DNA from: a virus
Direction: 5' to 3' (one strand)
Length of the DNA: 64,000 nucleotides
Virus record (IMG/VR): IMGVR_UViG_3300049489_000993
Coordinates: 1 to 64,000 of that record
In this document: in pieces, positions 15,230-24,066 of the stretch
Layout: every line of letters starts with the position of its first letter
Position numbering within the stretch: the stretch's first letter is position 1
The notes under the pieces: model-generated
The model's input: only the letters and a program-made list of their open reading frames with translations
The model's database searches: none
Told to the model about the DNA's origin: nothing
Made by a program: the position numbers and the translations under genes

Positions 15230-15257
15230 TTGACATGCGCGAGCGCGCTGCTACAAT
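15230..15257 (+). promoter_or_regulatory. Strong sigma-70-like promoter
   Basis: TTGACA (15230-15235), a 16-base spacer, and TACAAT (15252-15257) make the best consensus match in the window. It points right, towards a stretch of about 150 bases that lacks a convincing gene and meets the end of the leftward late genes at 15411. Confidence 0.75.
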
Positions 15258-15263
15258 CCACCT

Positions 15264-15370
15264 CGTTCAAGTTGCGCGCTATGGCCCGCAAGGGCCTACG
15301 AAACTTTGGGAGTCGATGCGCGCCGAAAGCTCCCCCTGACTGGGCCTTGTAACTGAGTCTGCCGCAGACA
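15264..15370 (+). ncRNA. Possible small structured RNA
   Basis: Downstream of the strong promoter, a short region folds well by eye. GGCCC (15283-15287) pairs with GGGCC (15292-15296) around a GCAA tetraloop. GGGAG (15308-15312) pairs with CTCCC (15330-15334). Self-complementary GCGCGC occurs at 15274-15279 and 15318-15323. GTCTG (15357-15361) pairs with CAGAC (15365-15369). No T-run follows, so its end is unclear. A 23-codon frame at 15281 (MARKGLRNFGSRC) lacks a ribosome site. It matches no RNA family I recognise. Confidence 0.35.
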
Positions 15371-15410
15371 GATGCCCAGAACGCGGATGGCACCTCGGAA
15401 CAGACGGGGA

Positions 15411-15911
15411 TTACCGCTTCAGTGATTCAACCATTTCGTCGTGGCGCTTCGTCCAGGGGCCATTGCCGGATGCGTGGTCGTGGTCCGCGTCGTGGCAGAG
15501 CACGCCGAGCGCCACATGCACAAGCTCATGCGCGAGGGCGGTTTGCCTCACGCCGAGCGGCTCCCTTGCGGCGACTTCGATCTGCGAGAGTGAGCGCGTG
15601 AGCCCTCGCAGTTTTCGGCGGCTCTCGTCGGTGAACGAGTCCCCCGAGCGCCAGCGGATGTTCAATGCGTGCAGCGCCGCGCGCAGCCGGTCACAATCTT
15701 TGGAGCTACCGAAGCCCCACAGCAACCATGCGCCAAGGAAGTCCTCGAACAGCTCGGCGACGTCGGCGCCTGGATAGGGACAGCCGCTCATGCGCGTGTC
15801 GAAACCAGGCACGCGCTGCGCAGGCCGCATGAGCTTGGGACCGACGAGCACGCATACGGGGATGAGCCCCACCCCAAGGACGAAACCGATTCCGATCAAC
15901 CACGGTGTCAC
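15411..15911 (-). CDS. Membrane-anchored putative zinc metallopeptidase (HExxH)
   Basis: A 166-residue protein; I chose GTG 15911, which has GAGG five bases upstream (GTG 15917 is the alternative). Residues about 5-25 form a hydrophobic anchor (WLIGIGFVLGVGLIPVCVLV). The C-terminal part carries AHELVH (His about 128 and 132), the zincin HExxH motif, then CHDADHDHA and WTKRHDEMV, where a third metal ligand may lie. Small HExxH proteins are found near fibre and lysis genes in phages. It might process a virion or envelope protein. No peptidoglycan-hydrolase motif is visible. Confidence 0.65.
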   Translation of the reverse strand: MTPWLIGIGFVLGVGLIPVCVLVGPKLMRPAQRVPGFDTRMSGCPYPGADVAELFEDFLGAWLLWGFGSSKDCDRLRAALHALNIRWRSGDSFTDESRRKLRGLTRSLSQIEVAAREPLGVRQTALAHELVHVALGVLCHDADHDHASGNGPWTKRHDEMVESLKR

Positions 15912-15918
15912 AGTCACC

Positions 15919-17385
15919 TCACGAAGCGTGCGCGAACCCTGTCGTGTCGGTGGCCGGCAACGACGCGAACGTCTGGCTGGCGAGCCCGCCCACCTGCACT
16001 TCCGATGAGGCGCCAAGACCCGACGTCAAAAACCCATTCGCCGCGAGCTTCAAGCTCGTCGCCACACACCCGAGCCCCACTACAGCGGCGATGCCAGTCG
16101 TGGTGCCGGTGAGCTTGGAGCCGCCCGCGGCGTTGCCGGCCCAGCGCGCGCCCCCGGAGAGTGACAGCGCGCTGGCCACGGTGCCCACCACGACGCAGTC
16201 GCCGGTCTGGCGCGCCAAAGCCCCCGGTGACGTGGCGTACACACAAGGGCGATTGCCCTCGAAGTCCATGAGGGAGTATTCCACGTCGCCGTCAACGATA
16301 AGCTGCCCGTTCCCCGTCGTCGCGCGCGTGACCACGCCTTGCGCAACGGCCTTGGCGCCCGCGATCACCACGACGGAGCGCCCGACGAGTCCGCTCACGA
16401 TGGAGGCGTTGAGCCCCGAAGTCGCGAGCTGCACGGTCAGGGAGACGTAGCCAGCCGCGATGGTGGCGTCGTCGAGGCGTACGGTGCCCTCATAGCGGCA
16501 GCCTTGGGCCACGCAGTTGCGCAACGACGCGAACGTGCCGTTGACGAACTTGATGCCGGAGAAGTAGAGCTGCACGGGTGTGGGGTCGACGAGGCCCACC
16601 TGGGTGCCGTAGGGTAGATCGAACAGCGTCGTGTATGGATGCACCGTAGCGCCCGCGCCGAACGGCCCATTGGACACCTGCTTGAGCTGCGGTGATGCGC
16701 TCGCGATGAGCGTCTCGGCCACGGGCAGGATTCCGATGCCGATGTCCAGCGGGTTTTCGAGCCAATGCGAGGCGTCGGTGATGGTGGTGGCGAAGGCGGG
16801 CACCGTCGCTTCCCACGTCGCTTTGCGGCCAGAGACGAGCGAGAAGGAGGGCGCGGAAGCGAGCGTGATGGCGGGAGTGCTCCGGTCTCCCACGACGAAG
16901 ACGTAGTCGGTGCCACGAATCTCGACGGGGATGGGCGCCTGGAATGTGCCTGCGCCGCATTGTACGAGCTTCACGCCGCTGATCGGCCCGCGGCGCAGCG
17001 AGGAGGCTTCCAAGTCGGTGAGGGCGCGTTGGGGCTGCCGGAACGCCGTTGCGAGCGTAAGCCCGTCGCCCGCTTCGTCGTCGCCGGTGGTCGCGACGTA
17101 GAGCGTCTGCACGCCGGTGAGGTATTCGGGGCGTCCGTACCGGAGCACGACGTCCCAACCCGAGAGGTCGGGGCGCATTTGGTAGAGCGTGAAGTTGTGC
17201 GCGGCGAAGGCGAACTGGCCGGCGACCGGGGGGAGCGCGTTGCGGGCCGCCAAGCTTTCGACGATGGGCACGGTGCTCGCGGCGCCCAAGAGAGAGCCCA
17301 ACCGGACGTGCCCATCCTCGGTGACGAGGGCGGGCGTGTAGTTGGCCAGGGCGTCGAGGGCGTTGATCTCACGCTGGGTGGGCAT
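15919..17385 (-). CDS. Tail fibre/spike-like protein with predicted beta-helix
   Basis: A 488-residue secreted-type virion protein. The N-terminus begins with a helix (REINALDALANYT); the long remainder is rich in Gly, Ala, Thr, Val and short beta repeats with TLYVATTGDDEAGDG, typical of the first turn of parallel beta-helix phage spikes (as in pectate-lyase-like folds). No catalytic motif is apparent. It would bind or degrade host surface polysaccharide. It lies at the end of the late operon, separate from the other fibre genes by the membrane cassette. Confidence 0.7.
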   Translation of the reverse strand: MPTQREINALDALANYTPALVTEDGHVRLGSLLGAASTVPIVESLAARNALPPVAGQFAFAAHNFTLYQMRPDLSGWDVVLRYGRPEYLTGVQTLYVATTGDDEAGDGLTLATAFRQPQRALTDLEASSLRRGPISGVKLVQCGAGTFQAPIPVEIRGTDYVFVVGDRSTPAITLASAPSFSLVSGRKATWEATVPAFATTITDASHWLENPLDIGIGILPVAETLIASASPQLKQVSNGPFGAGATVHPYTTLFDLPYGTQVGLVDPTPVQLYFSGIKFVNGTFASLRNCVAQGCRYEGTVRLDDATIAAGYVSLTVQLATSGLNASIVSGLVGRSVVVIAGAKAVAQGVVTRATTGNGQLIVDGDVEYSLMDFEGNRPCVYATSPGALARQTGDCVVVGTVASALSLSGGARWAGNAAGGSKLTGTTTGIAAVVGLGCVATSLKLAANGFLTSGLGASSEVQVGGLASQTFASLPATDTTGFAHAS

Positions 17386-17388
17386 GGG

Positions 17389-17799
17389 TCACTCCGCGGG
17401 GATGAGCGGACGTAGCACGCCCAGCAAGTACACACCGCCCACGGTGGCCGCCACACCCCCCAAGACGCCCACCCCTAGCAAGACCTCGGGCCGCTCCCAC
17501 AACTCGCGTCTGGAGGCTTCCTGCGCGTCCTCAAGGGCCTCCCGCAAGAGCTGCTCCTTGGCGCTGGCGGCATCGGCCTGGAGGGCGAGGCGCGCTTCCA
17601 GGGCTTGGGTCTTGAGCGTGAGCGTGTCGGTGAGCAACCGCTTGTCGAGGTCGCGCTCAAACTCGCACGCCTCGAGCTGGGCGCCGAGGGTCTCGGCGCG
17701 GCCGGGGGGGAACAAAAACCCGGTAAACGGGGCTTTCTCGCCCGCGTCGAGGGGCACGACGTCGGGCTCGCCAGCGAGAAGCAGGAGTAGCGCGATCAC
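17389..17799 (-). CDS. Putative i-spanin-like or lysis-associated membrane protein
   Basis: A 136-residue protein starting at GTG 17799, overlapping the previous stop (GTGA). The N-terminus is a hydrophobic signal anchor (VIALLLLLAGEP). The motif APFTGFLFPPGRAE then a Cys and a long coiled coil (KTQALEARLALQAD) is typical of phage inner-membrane lysis proteins related to Rz. A second hydrophobic helix near the C-terminus (VLLGVGVLGGVAATVGGVYLLGVL, shortened here) is followed by RPLIPAE. It could help fuse membranes or regulate the holin. The role is inference. Confidence 0.55.
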   Translation of the reverse strand: MIALLLLLAGEPDVVPLDAGEKAPFTGFLFPPGRAETLGAQLEACEFERDLDKRLLTDTLTLKTQALEARLALQADAASAKEQLLREALEDAQEASRRELWERPEVLLGVGVLGGVAATVGGVYLLGVLRPLIPAE

Positions 17800-18059
17800 C
17801 GCAAGCTCGTACGCGGCGGCGACGCTTCCCGGTACCACCGCGCGAACGCGCTCGCTTCGTACTTGGAGTGCGCGCAGACAGCTTCGGCGAGGGCGGTCAT
17901 CGCTTCGCGCAATGTCGGCGCCCAGCCTTCGACGAGCACCCCGTTGCCGCGCTCGTCGCCGAGCTGCCAGTAGTGGTGTTCATCCCAGAACGTCGAGACG
18001 CGCCAGTTGATCTCGTCGGCGTAGAGCTGATCGGCGATGTCGTCGGTGGAGCACGTCAT
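17796..18059 (-). CDS. Small hypothetical protein (87 aa)
   Basis: Starts at ATG 18059, overlapping the previous stop (ATGA). It has the layout of a small soluble phage protein: DEINWRVSTFWDEHHYWQLG and GWAPTLREAMTALAEAVCAH, a beta-hairpin followed by a helix, like many proteins lying among lysis genes. No membrane segment. It sits between two membrane proteins in a four-gene cassette with four-base overlaps. Function unknown. Confidence 0.65.
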   Translation of the reverse strand: MTCSTDDIADQLYADEINWRVSTFWDEHHYWQLGDERGNGVLVEGWAPTLREAMTALAEAVCAHSKYEASAFARWYREASPPRTSLR

Positions 18060-18394
18060 GTCGACAACCGCGAGAGCCACTTGGCGGTGGCAACCGGATC
18101 TTTACGCAGCGTCGCGAGCTTTGCTTTTTGGGCGGCGTCAAAGGTCGCGATGGCGGTTTTGTGTTGCTCCTCGAGCGCCGCAATCGCGTGCTCGGCGCCC
18201 TTCTCGAGCGCGACGGAGGCAGCTTTCGAGCCGGCGTCGATCGCAGTCAGCTCCTTGCGCAAAAGCTTGTCGGGACGCCGGAGCTGCTTCACCACAAGCC
18301 CGCCCGTCACGGCTGCGAGCAAGAGCCCGAGCGCGAGAAAGGGCACTTGCCAGTGCAGTTTGATCCAAGCCCATGCTTTCCCGAGGGCAATCAC
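18056..18394 (-). CDS. Single-span membrane protein with coiled coil, lysis cassette
   Basis: A 112-residue protein starting at GTG 18394 (GTGA overlap). Residues about 17-35 are a membrane span (VPFLALGLLLAAVTGGLVV); the rest is Lys/Ala/Glu-rich and helical (AIAALEEQHKTAIATFDAAQ). The topology (short N-terminus, one span, long helix outside) resembles spanins or holin partners. With its neighbours it forms a four-gene membrane cassette. Confidence 0.6.
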   Translation of the reverse strand: MIALGKAWAWIKLHWQVPFLALGLLLAAVTGGLVVKQLRRPDKLLRKELTAIDAGSKAASVALEKGAEHAIAALEEQHKTAIATFDAAQKAKLATLRKDPVATAKWLSRLST

Positions 18395-18885
18395 GCCTTC
18401 GGCTCCTCTTTTGGGGGCGCCGGTGGCGCCCTCTTCGACGGCCGCTTCGCAGGGTCAGCCTCGACTCGCAAGAGGGAGTGCAGACCGAGCTTGCTCGCGA
18501 CCGCGTGTCCGTTGGCGGTGAGGGCACCAAGGATAGTCCCCAAGATGGCGCGCTGCGCGCCCGTCTCGCTGGGGTCAAGCCAGGGGCCGGGAACCCACAT
18601 TGCGGCGTTGCAGATCACCATCGGCGCCAGCGGCAACAGTTTGGCGAGCGGCGCATCGCCGGCCAGGAGCTTTGGCAGCACACGCCGAGCCGTCTGAATC
18701 CCGATCCACACCGCCACGCACAGCAACGCGTTCCACTGATTCAGCACCTTGTCCAGGTTGAAAATGTCGGCGGCCTTGACGGCTTCCGAGAGCACGCCCG
18801 TCGCGAGCGGGGCGGCATCCGCCACCAGCTCGGCGCTCGAATCCGCAAGGCTCACCCCGGCGTCGACCATCGTTCCTGCATCCAT
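18391..18885 (-). CDS. Putative holin (multi-span membrane protein)
   Basis: A 164-residue protein with AGGAG upstream of ATG 18885. Two or three hydrophobic segments are seen: NALLCVAVWIGIQTA, LLPLAPMVICNAAMWV and RAILGTILGALTAN. The C-terminal tail is basic, then Pro/Lys-rich (PAKRPSKRAPPAPPKEE). Size, span number and charged tail fit a holin that would open the inner membrane late in infection. It heads the membrane cassette. No cysteine-peptidase or lysozyme gene adjoins it. Confidence 0.55.
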   Translation of the reverse strand: MDAGTMVDAGVSLADSSAELVADAAPLATGVLSEAVKAADIFNLDKVLNQWNALLCVAVWIGIQTARRVLPKLLAGDAPLAKLLPLAPMVICNAAMWVPGPWLDPSETGAQRAILGTILGALTANGHAVASKLGLHSLLRVEADPAKRPSKRAPPAPPKEEPKA

Positions 18886-18936
18886 TGCCCGCTCCTACAA
18901 AATGAACCTGCCTGCGAAGCCCATCCCCGCAAGCAG

Positions 18937-18959
18937 GCCCGGCCTACTGGCAGCCGGGC
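18937..18959 (-). terminator. GC-rich hairpin between fibre gene and membrane cassette
   Basis: GCCCGGC and GCCGGGC form a seven-base stem with a nine-base loop. On the minus strand a second hairpin (CCTGC...GCAGG) and then TTCATTTTG follow, a weak T-run. It may attenuate fibre-to-lysis transcription. Confidence 0.4.
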
Positions 18960-18987
18960 TGAGACGTAACACGCCGAGAGAGGGCGA

Positions 18988-20970
18988 TCACGTTTGGACG
19001 CCGAACACCTGCACCATGATGACCTGCGCCAGATCGCTCGCGTCGATCTGCACCCCATCATCGGCCCGGTAAAACCCGATCTCTACGTACGCGACGTTGC
19101 GTGTCGTGGTGCGGATGTAGATTCCGGTATCCGGCACCAGGATTGGGTGCCCCACCAGCATCGCGCTCACGGCATAGTTGGTGTTGGCCATGTTAGTGCC
19201 GAAGTTGACCCGCAGCACCAGCCCGTTCACCTCGACGGGAGTCGTGCCGTCAAGGTTGAACCCCGCGTTCAAAGTCACTTCGGTGGCGCTGTTGTCAAAC
19301 GTGGCCGAGACCCAGCACTTTGGAACATTGCGGGCGTTTATGAGATTTGCACCAGACGGCCCGTCGCCACCGGCAGACGCGAATGGGAGATTCCCCTGTA
19401 CGCCCGTGTCGACGGTGAGGCTGTCCACGTTCAAGGTGTCGATAGTGCCCGCGAGGGATTGCACGTCGCTCCAGCGCGCCGCCGTGACGCCACACGCGAC
19501 GAGCCCGTTGCCGGCCAACGTCGGGGAGATGCTCGTGGCGCCCATGAGCACGCCGATCGTTGAAATCACTCCGTTCGTGATCGCGCCAAACGCGAGGTTG
19601 GAAACATCGCCCGCGCCGCGCGAAGCTGCTATCCCCCATCCGTCGGACAGATTGTCGCCGGCGGCACCCCCGACCTCAAGTGTGAACAGCGCCGCAGCAT
19701 TGGTTGTCGTCGTAAAGTTGCGCAGTCGAGCGAGCGCATTCGTGGGGTTGAACCCCGTTGTGTTGTCCGTATGCGAGGCAATGAACCCGGTCGCGAACAC
19801 GTCGCGGTAGCGCAGCGTCGTGGTTCCGATGTCGTGAAGGTCGTCGTCGGCGCCGACCGGCCGGATCAAGTTGGTAAGGAAGTCATCGGACGACTGCGCG
19901 CCGTTTTGAAAGATCGTGGCACCCGTGACATCCAAGCCGCCAGCGGTGATTGTGACCCCGTTTGCGACGTTGACCGTCTGAAGAAACGCGTCCCACCGAT
20001 TGCCCGTCGCTCCGAGGTCCTGTCCGGTTGAAAGCGGGAGCGGGTTCCCCGAAATACGAGCGGCGGCGTCGAAAATGAGCTGGGATCCGACCAACGAGAT
20101 GCCAACAGGGCTGATCAAAACGTCGTCGTAAAGGCCCGCCGTACCAACCGCGATCGTCGCCACGGTGATATCGCTTGTCACTTCAAGGTCGCCGGTGATC
20201 TTGTAGTTGCCCGCAAGCGTGAGGTCGCCGAAGCGGGAGACCTTGCGGTCGAGCGATTCTGGGGGCGCTTCCCACCACCGCGTCGCTGCCGTCGACGACT
20301 GAAGCTCCTCGATCTTCTTGAGCACCGCCGATGCGAACCGCTCCAAGGTCTTCACACCGTAGGTGGCCCGGTCGGTATTGCGATCGGTGCCCCCGCCCCA
20401 CGACGGGCGGAAGGTCTGCGGGCTTGAATCCGCCGGTCCCTCAAACAAAAACGCCCGGTGGTCCACGATGGACGTGAATCCCGCGCTCCAGTTGACGGTC
20501 GCGACTTTGTACCATTCGCCGCCCGGCGATTGCGCGTCTAGCGTGCGTGCGAGCTGCCACCCTGCAATCTTGCGCGTGTCTACCGCTTGCACCGTCGACA
20601 AGTCGACGAGAGGGTCCCAAAACACGCGGTTCGCGATGCTGCCATCGGCGTACGCAAAGCGCACCCAAATGCCGTAGGCATCGGCAGGCAGGCCAGTAAA
20701 GTCGCTCGTCAACGACGCCACGCCCTCAGAGGTGAGGTGCCCCCCCAAGAGCTGGGCATCGCGGTTCTCTGTCAACGCGGCTTTGCCTTTGACCACCGTC
20801 AAGACATTGCCGAGCGTGCTCCATGTGAAGCCGTCGAGGATGCGCATGACGCCATCCCCCACGACGAGGTCTCGCATGTGCCGCTGAAAGTCGTTCAACG
20901 GCGACGTCGCCAAAAACTCGACGTCACCAAGATCAACGCGCTCGTTGGGGTGCAGTTTGACTAGATCCAC
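18988..20970 (-). CDS. Tail fibre protein 1
   Basis: A 660-residue fibre. GTG 20970 has AGGT just upstream. The N-terminus (LHPNERVDLGDVEFL, LNDFQRHMRDLVVGDGVMR) resembles baseplate-attachment domains of fibres. The central part has repeats of the type found in phage trimers (GGLDVTGATIFQNGA, DDLHDIGTTTLRYRDVFATG). The C-terminus could be a receptor-binding head. It follows a baseplate protein and lies near the end of the tail module. Confidence 0.8.
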   Translation of the reverse strand: MDLVKLHPNERVDLGDVEFLATSPLNDFQRHMRDLVVGDGVMRILDGFTWSTLGNVLTVVKGKAALTENRDAQLLGGHLTSEGVASLTSDFTGLPADAYGIWVRFAYADGSIANRVFWDPLVDLSTVQAVDTRKIAGWQLARTLDAQSPGGEWYKVATVNWSAGFTSIVDHRAFLFEGPADSSPQTFRPSWGGGTDRNTDRATYGVKTLERFASAVLKKIEELQSSTAATRWWEAPPESLDRKVSRFGDLTLAGNYKITGDLEVTSDITVATIAVGTAGLYDDVLISPVGISLVGSQLIFDAAARISGNPLPLSTGQDLGATGNRWDAFLQTVNVANGVTITAGGLDVTGATIFQNGAQSSDDFLTNLIRPVGADDDLHDIGTTTLRYRDVFATGFIASHTDNTTGFNPTNALARLRNFTTTTNAAALFTLEVGGAAGDNLSDGWGIAASRGAGDVSNLAFGAITNGVISTIGVLMGATSISPTLAGNGLVACGVTAARWSDVQSLAGTIDTLNVDSLTVDTGVQGNLPFASAGGDGPSGANLINARNVPKCWVSATFDNSATEVTLNAGFNLDGTTPVEVNGLVLRVNFGTNMANTNYAVSAMLVGHPILVPDTGIYIRTTTRNVAYVEIGFYRADDGVQIDASDLAQVIMVQVFGVQT

Positions 20971-20973
20971 AAA

Positions 20974-23331
20974 TCACCTGAATCGCGGGAGCACCCCGGC
21001 AACGGTTATGGCGTCGACAAGTTGGCGGATGAAGGCGTACGGGTCGGCGATGTAGAAGGCTTGCGGCGGTGTCGCGTCGACCTCAAACTCGTTGGCGAGA
21101 ATCGCGCCGGTGAGGAGGGTGCGGTAGAGCACCTGCAACGCGAGCGGGCTCGCGTAAAGCGCCGTCTGAAACGTGAGCACTTGGCCGCCGCCTGTCACGG
21201 TGCCCGCACCTTGCACTTCCCACGAGAGCGAGCCCTCTGTGGAAAAGTTGGGGTCTTTACGCCACGTCGCGGTAGGTGCCTCGACGGTCAAGCCAGCAAG
21301 CGCGTCGTGCGCCCCCAAGCGGGCCGTGCGCGCGTCGATCACGGTCGCGATGAGCCGCGTGCCGTTGTTCGCCGGCGTTGTGGCCCCGGCGATCGTCAGG
21401 CGCTTGCCATCCTCGCCCCCGGACAATGCCACCGCCGCCTCGACCACCATGACGCCGCTGCCATTCCCCACCAAGGCGATGTCGACAAGCGCGGCAGAAG
21501 CGGGGTTCGCTTCGATGGCGGCTTTCACTTGAGACGCCGTCGAGGTGGGCACGCCCGCGGTGGTCGCCAACTCGACGGTGATCGTGGGTGTGGCGACTGG
21601 CCCGGATACCACGACCGACAACGGCTGATTGGCCCCCGTCGCGTTGATGTCCGTGGTGATGCTGTTGCCAGCGACGCCGCCGTAGCGTGCTCGCCAGACA
21701 AGGCCGGCATTGCCGGCGCCGGTCGTGCGGCTGGCCTGCACGCCCGCGTCTTCGGCGGTGAACCCGTCGAAATGCTGCGCGGGAATGCGTACGGTGTCCG
21801 CCGAAATGAACTCCAAACCGGGGTACGTCCGGCCCTGCACGTCCACGTAGGCCCCGGCCGGCCCCACCGTCGTCACCATGAACCGCCCGTTGTTGCGCCC
21901 ATGAGCCGCTGTGCCGCCCGTTACGCGCACGGGGCGACCCGCAGAGTAGACCGCGCTGAAAAACGATCCTGAGCTGCTAAGGCGCGCCGGCTGGGCAGTC
22001 AGCACCGAGCCGTCGCCCGCCCGGTAGGCGTTCCAAAAGTTGGTGTGTTCGTCGCGCGTGTAAACCTCGACGGACGACCAATGCGCATCCGCCGTCGCTG
22101 CGACCGAGAACGAGCCGAACTGCACCTTGCGCAACGCCGAGGCGTCAAAGGCGGCGTACGCCACGGTGGCCCGCAAGACGCCGTCGACGAGAAGCTCCAC
22201 GCCTCCCCCCGCTCCACCATCGCGATCGGACAGCCGGCGCACTTCGATCGCGTGCGAGCCGGCGTCCACCGCGACCGTAGTGCCGATCGATGCGCCGAGC
22301 TGGGTGGAGAAGAACACATGGGTGGCGCTCCACCCGACGCAGATCGCCTTGGTGCCGTCGTGCAGGCGCAGCCCGACCGCGCGCCCGTCGCCGGATGCCA
22401 CGCGGCGCACAGTCGTCGTCGCGAAGAGATCGGTGGTCGCTGTGGCGCGCAAGGTGCGCTCGTACTGCGCGCCCAGGAGCACCGCGCTTGTGTCTTGCAG
22501 GCGCGCGGAGCCGTCACCGTTGAGCGTGACGACGGTGCCCTCAGCCTGCCCACCCGTGTACGTCCACGGGGTGTTGGGCTCGGCCGAGGGTAGGGCGTCG
22601 AAGGCGGCGTGGTGCGTCTCTGGCGCCAGGAACACCGCCAGGACGTCGTCAACGGCGCTTCCCACGACGGGATACACCGTCGACACTGTGGTCGTGGAGG
22701 TGGAGGTTGCGGCTTCGCGCGCATTGAAAAATGTGGTGCCGCGGGGGTCGTCAGCGGCGAGGGCGGCGTCGATCGTGATGAACACGAGGTTGGGGTAGTT
22801 GACGAGGTCTTCAAAGACTTCAAAGTTGCCGGCGCCGACGAGGAAGGTCAGGAGGGTTTCGATCGCGTAGATGGTGCCTTTGGGGGTGTAGGCGAGAGCT
22901 TGGATCGCGGCCCGGTATGGGTCGTCGTCGAGGCCGGGGAAGCGAAAGACACCGTAGTTGCGCCCGAGGGCGTCGAGGTAGGCGCCTTCGGCGTACGCGA
23001 CCAGGGTGCTTCGGCGGGCACTGTCGAGGGCCGAGTAGCTCTGCGAGCCGTCGACAAGCGGGGTCAGCTCGCGGAGGGTTTCTTGCACACTGGGCACGAG
23101 GCCCGTGAGCGTGGACGGGGTCTTGCCGCTGTAGCTGTACCGGACGCCGGCCATGTAGAGGGTGCCTGCCGCGGGCCAGGTGTACGTGGTCTCAACGCCG
23201 ATCGCCGTGTCACCCTCATTCGCGACCGTGGACAGTCGGGTGATGCGGCGCCCCGCGAGCGCGTTCAGCTCATCGCCGACGCTCGACAAGAGCGCCTCGG
23301 TCATCCCGCTTGGGCGGTACTTCAAGACCAT
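20974..23331 (-). CDS. Large baseplate-associated or tail protein
   Basis: A 785-residue protein. The N-terminal 200 residues contain LDALGRNYGVFRFPGLDDD and YRAAIQALAYTPKGT, similar in pattern to Mu gp47/gp48-type baseplate proteins (the usual partners of baseplate J). The middle is a jelly-roll or lectin-like domain (VELLVDGVLRATVAYAAFD). A later part (TTAGVPTSTASQVKAAIEAN) resembles modules seen in sheath and fibre proteins. It may anchor the fibres. No good ribosome site precedes ATG 23331. Confidence 0.65.
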   Translation of the reverse strand: MVLKYRPSGMTEALLSSVGDELNALAGRRITRLSTVANEGDTAIGVETTYTWPAAGTLYMAGVRYSYSGKTPSTLTGLVPSVQETLRELTPLVDGSQSYSALDSARRSTLVAYAEGAYLDALGRNYGVFRFPGLDDDPYRAAIQALAYTPKGTIYAIETLLTFLVGAGNFEVFEDLVNYPNLVFITIDAALAADDPRGTTFFNAREAATSTSTTTVSTVYPVVGSAVDDVLAVFLAPETHHAAFDALPSAEPNTPWTYTGGQAEGTVVTLNGDGSARLQDTSAVLLGAQYERTLRATATTDLFATTTVRRVASGDGRAVGLRLHDGTKAICVGWSATHVFFSTQLGASIGTTVAVDAGSHAIEVRRLSDRDGGAGGGVELLVDGVLRATVAYAAFDASALRKVQFGSFSVAATADAHWSSVEVYTRDEHTNFWNAYRAGDGSVLTAQPARLSSSGSFFSAVYSAGRPVRVTGGTAAHGRNNGRFMVTTVGPAGAYVDVQGRTYPGLEFISADTVRIPAQHFDGFTAEDAGVQASRTTGAGNAGLVWRARYGGVAGNSITTDINATGANQPLSVVVSGPVATPTITVELATTAGVPTSTASQVKAAIEANPASAALVDIALVGNGSGVMVVEAAVALSGGEDGKRLTIAGATTPANNGTRLIATVIDARTARLGAHDALAGLTVEAPTATWRKDPNFSTEGSLSWEVQGAGTVTGGGQVLTFQTALYASPLALQVLYRTLLTGAILANEFEVDATPPQAFYIADPYAFIRQLVDAITVAGVLPRFR

Positions 23332-23358
23332 GACGGCATCATACTCAAGGCCGCGTCG

Positions 23359-24066
23359 TCAGAAAGGCCCGCCCGCTTTGACGAGGATACGCAGGTGATC
23401 GATGTAGCCGATGGGGTCCGGCCCGCCCGCCTCGTACCAGGCAAAAAAGCCGACCATGGAGCCACCACCGAAAGCGTGGAATCCGTCCATGCCAGCCGCC
23501 GACACAGTGCGCTCGTCGAGGAGCGTCCACGTCTCGGAGCCCGGAGTACCAGCGCCGGAGTAGACGCGCATGACCTGGGCGTTCCCGGCGATGGGGATGA
23601 TGTCCAGGCGCGCCGCGTGCCAGGTGTTGGTGGCGGCCAGGGCCGCGAGGCTGAACTGCTGCTGTCCGTACGTCGGCGACGACGCCGTCGCGAGCCCGCG
23701 CCCGTAGATGGCGCGGCAGTCGTAGCCGGTCAGCTCTACCGCGCCGTTGTACGTGCCGAAGGAAAGCACATGGCCCTGTTGAAATGGGCTGGCAGCGTCG
23801 ATGACTTGCCCCATACCTATCGCGTTGCGCGCACCTGCGGAGGGTGAGGCGCGGAACCACCCGCGAAGCGAAACCGCGCTCGTCGCCGGCACCGTCCCCG
23901 CGCGCTTCGCGTAGAGATAGCCGGTGCCACTCGTCTTGCTGAATCGGCGGCAGTAGGAGCCAGCACCGACAAGAGGGCTCGCGAGCCCGCTGTGGAGCTG
24001 CGCTCCGCCATCGGGTCCGCCGACAGGATCGCCCGACGTGTAGAACGTAAAATCAGCTTGCGTCAT
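23359..24066 (-). CDS. Virion protein with lectin-like (LamG-type) fold
   Basis: A 235-residue beta-rich protein. HVLSFGTYNGAVELTGYD and NTWHAARLDIIPIAG, then IGYIDHLRILVKAGG, give the strand-and-turn pattern of concanavalin/LamG-like domains. It probably decorates the tail or baseplate and could bind sugars. ATG overlaps the previous stop (ATGA). Confidence 0.6.
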   Translation of the reverse strand: MTQADFTFYTSGDPVGGPDGGAQLHSGLASPLVGAGSYCRRFSKTSGTGYLYAKRAGTVPATSAVSLRGWFRASPSAGARNAIGMGQVIDAASPFQQGHVLSFGTYNGAVELTGYDCRAIYGRGLATASSPTYGQQQFSLAALAATNTWHAARLDIIPIAGNAQVMRVYSGAGTPGSETWTLLDERTVSAAGMDGFHAFGGGSMVGFFAWYEAGGPDPIGYIDHLRILVKAGGPF

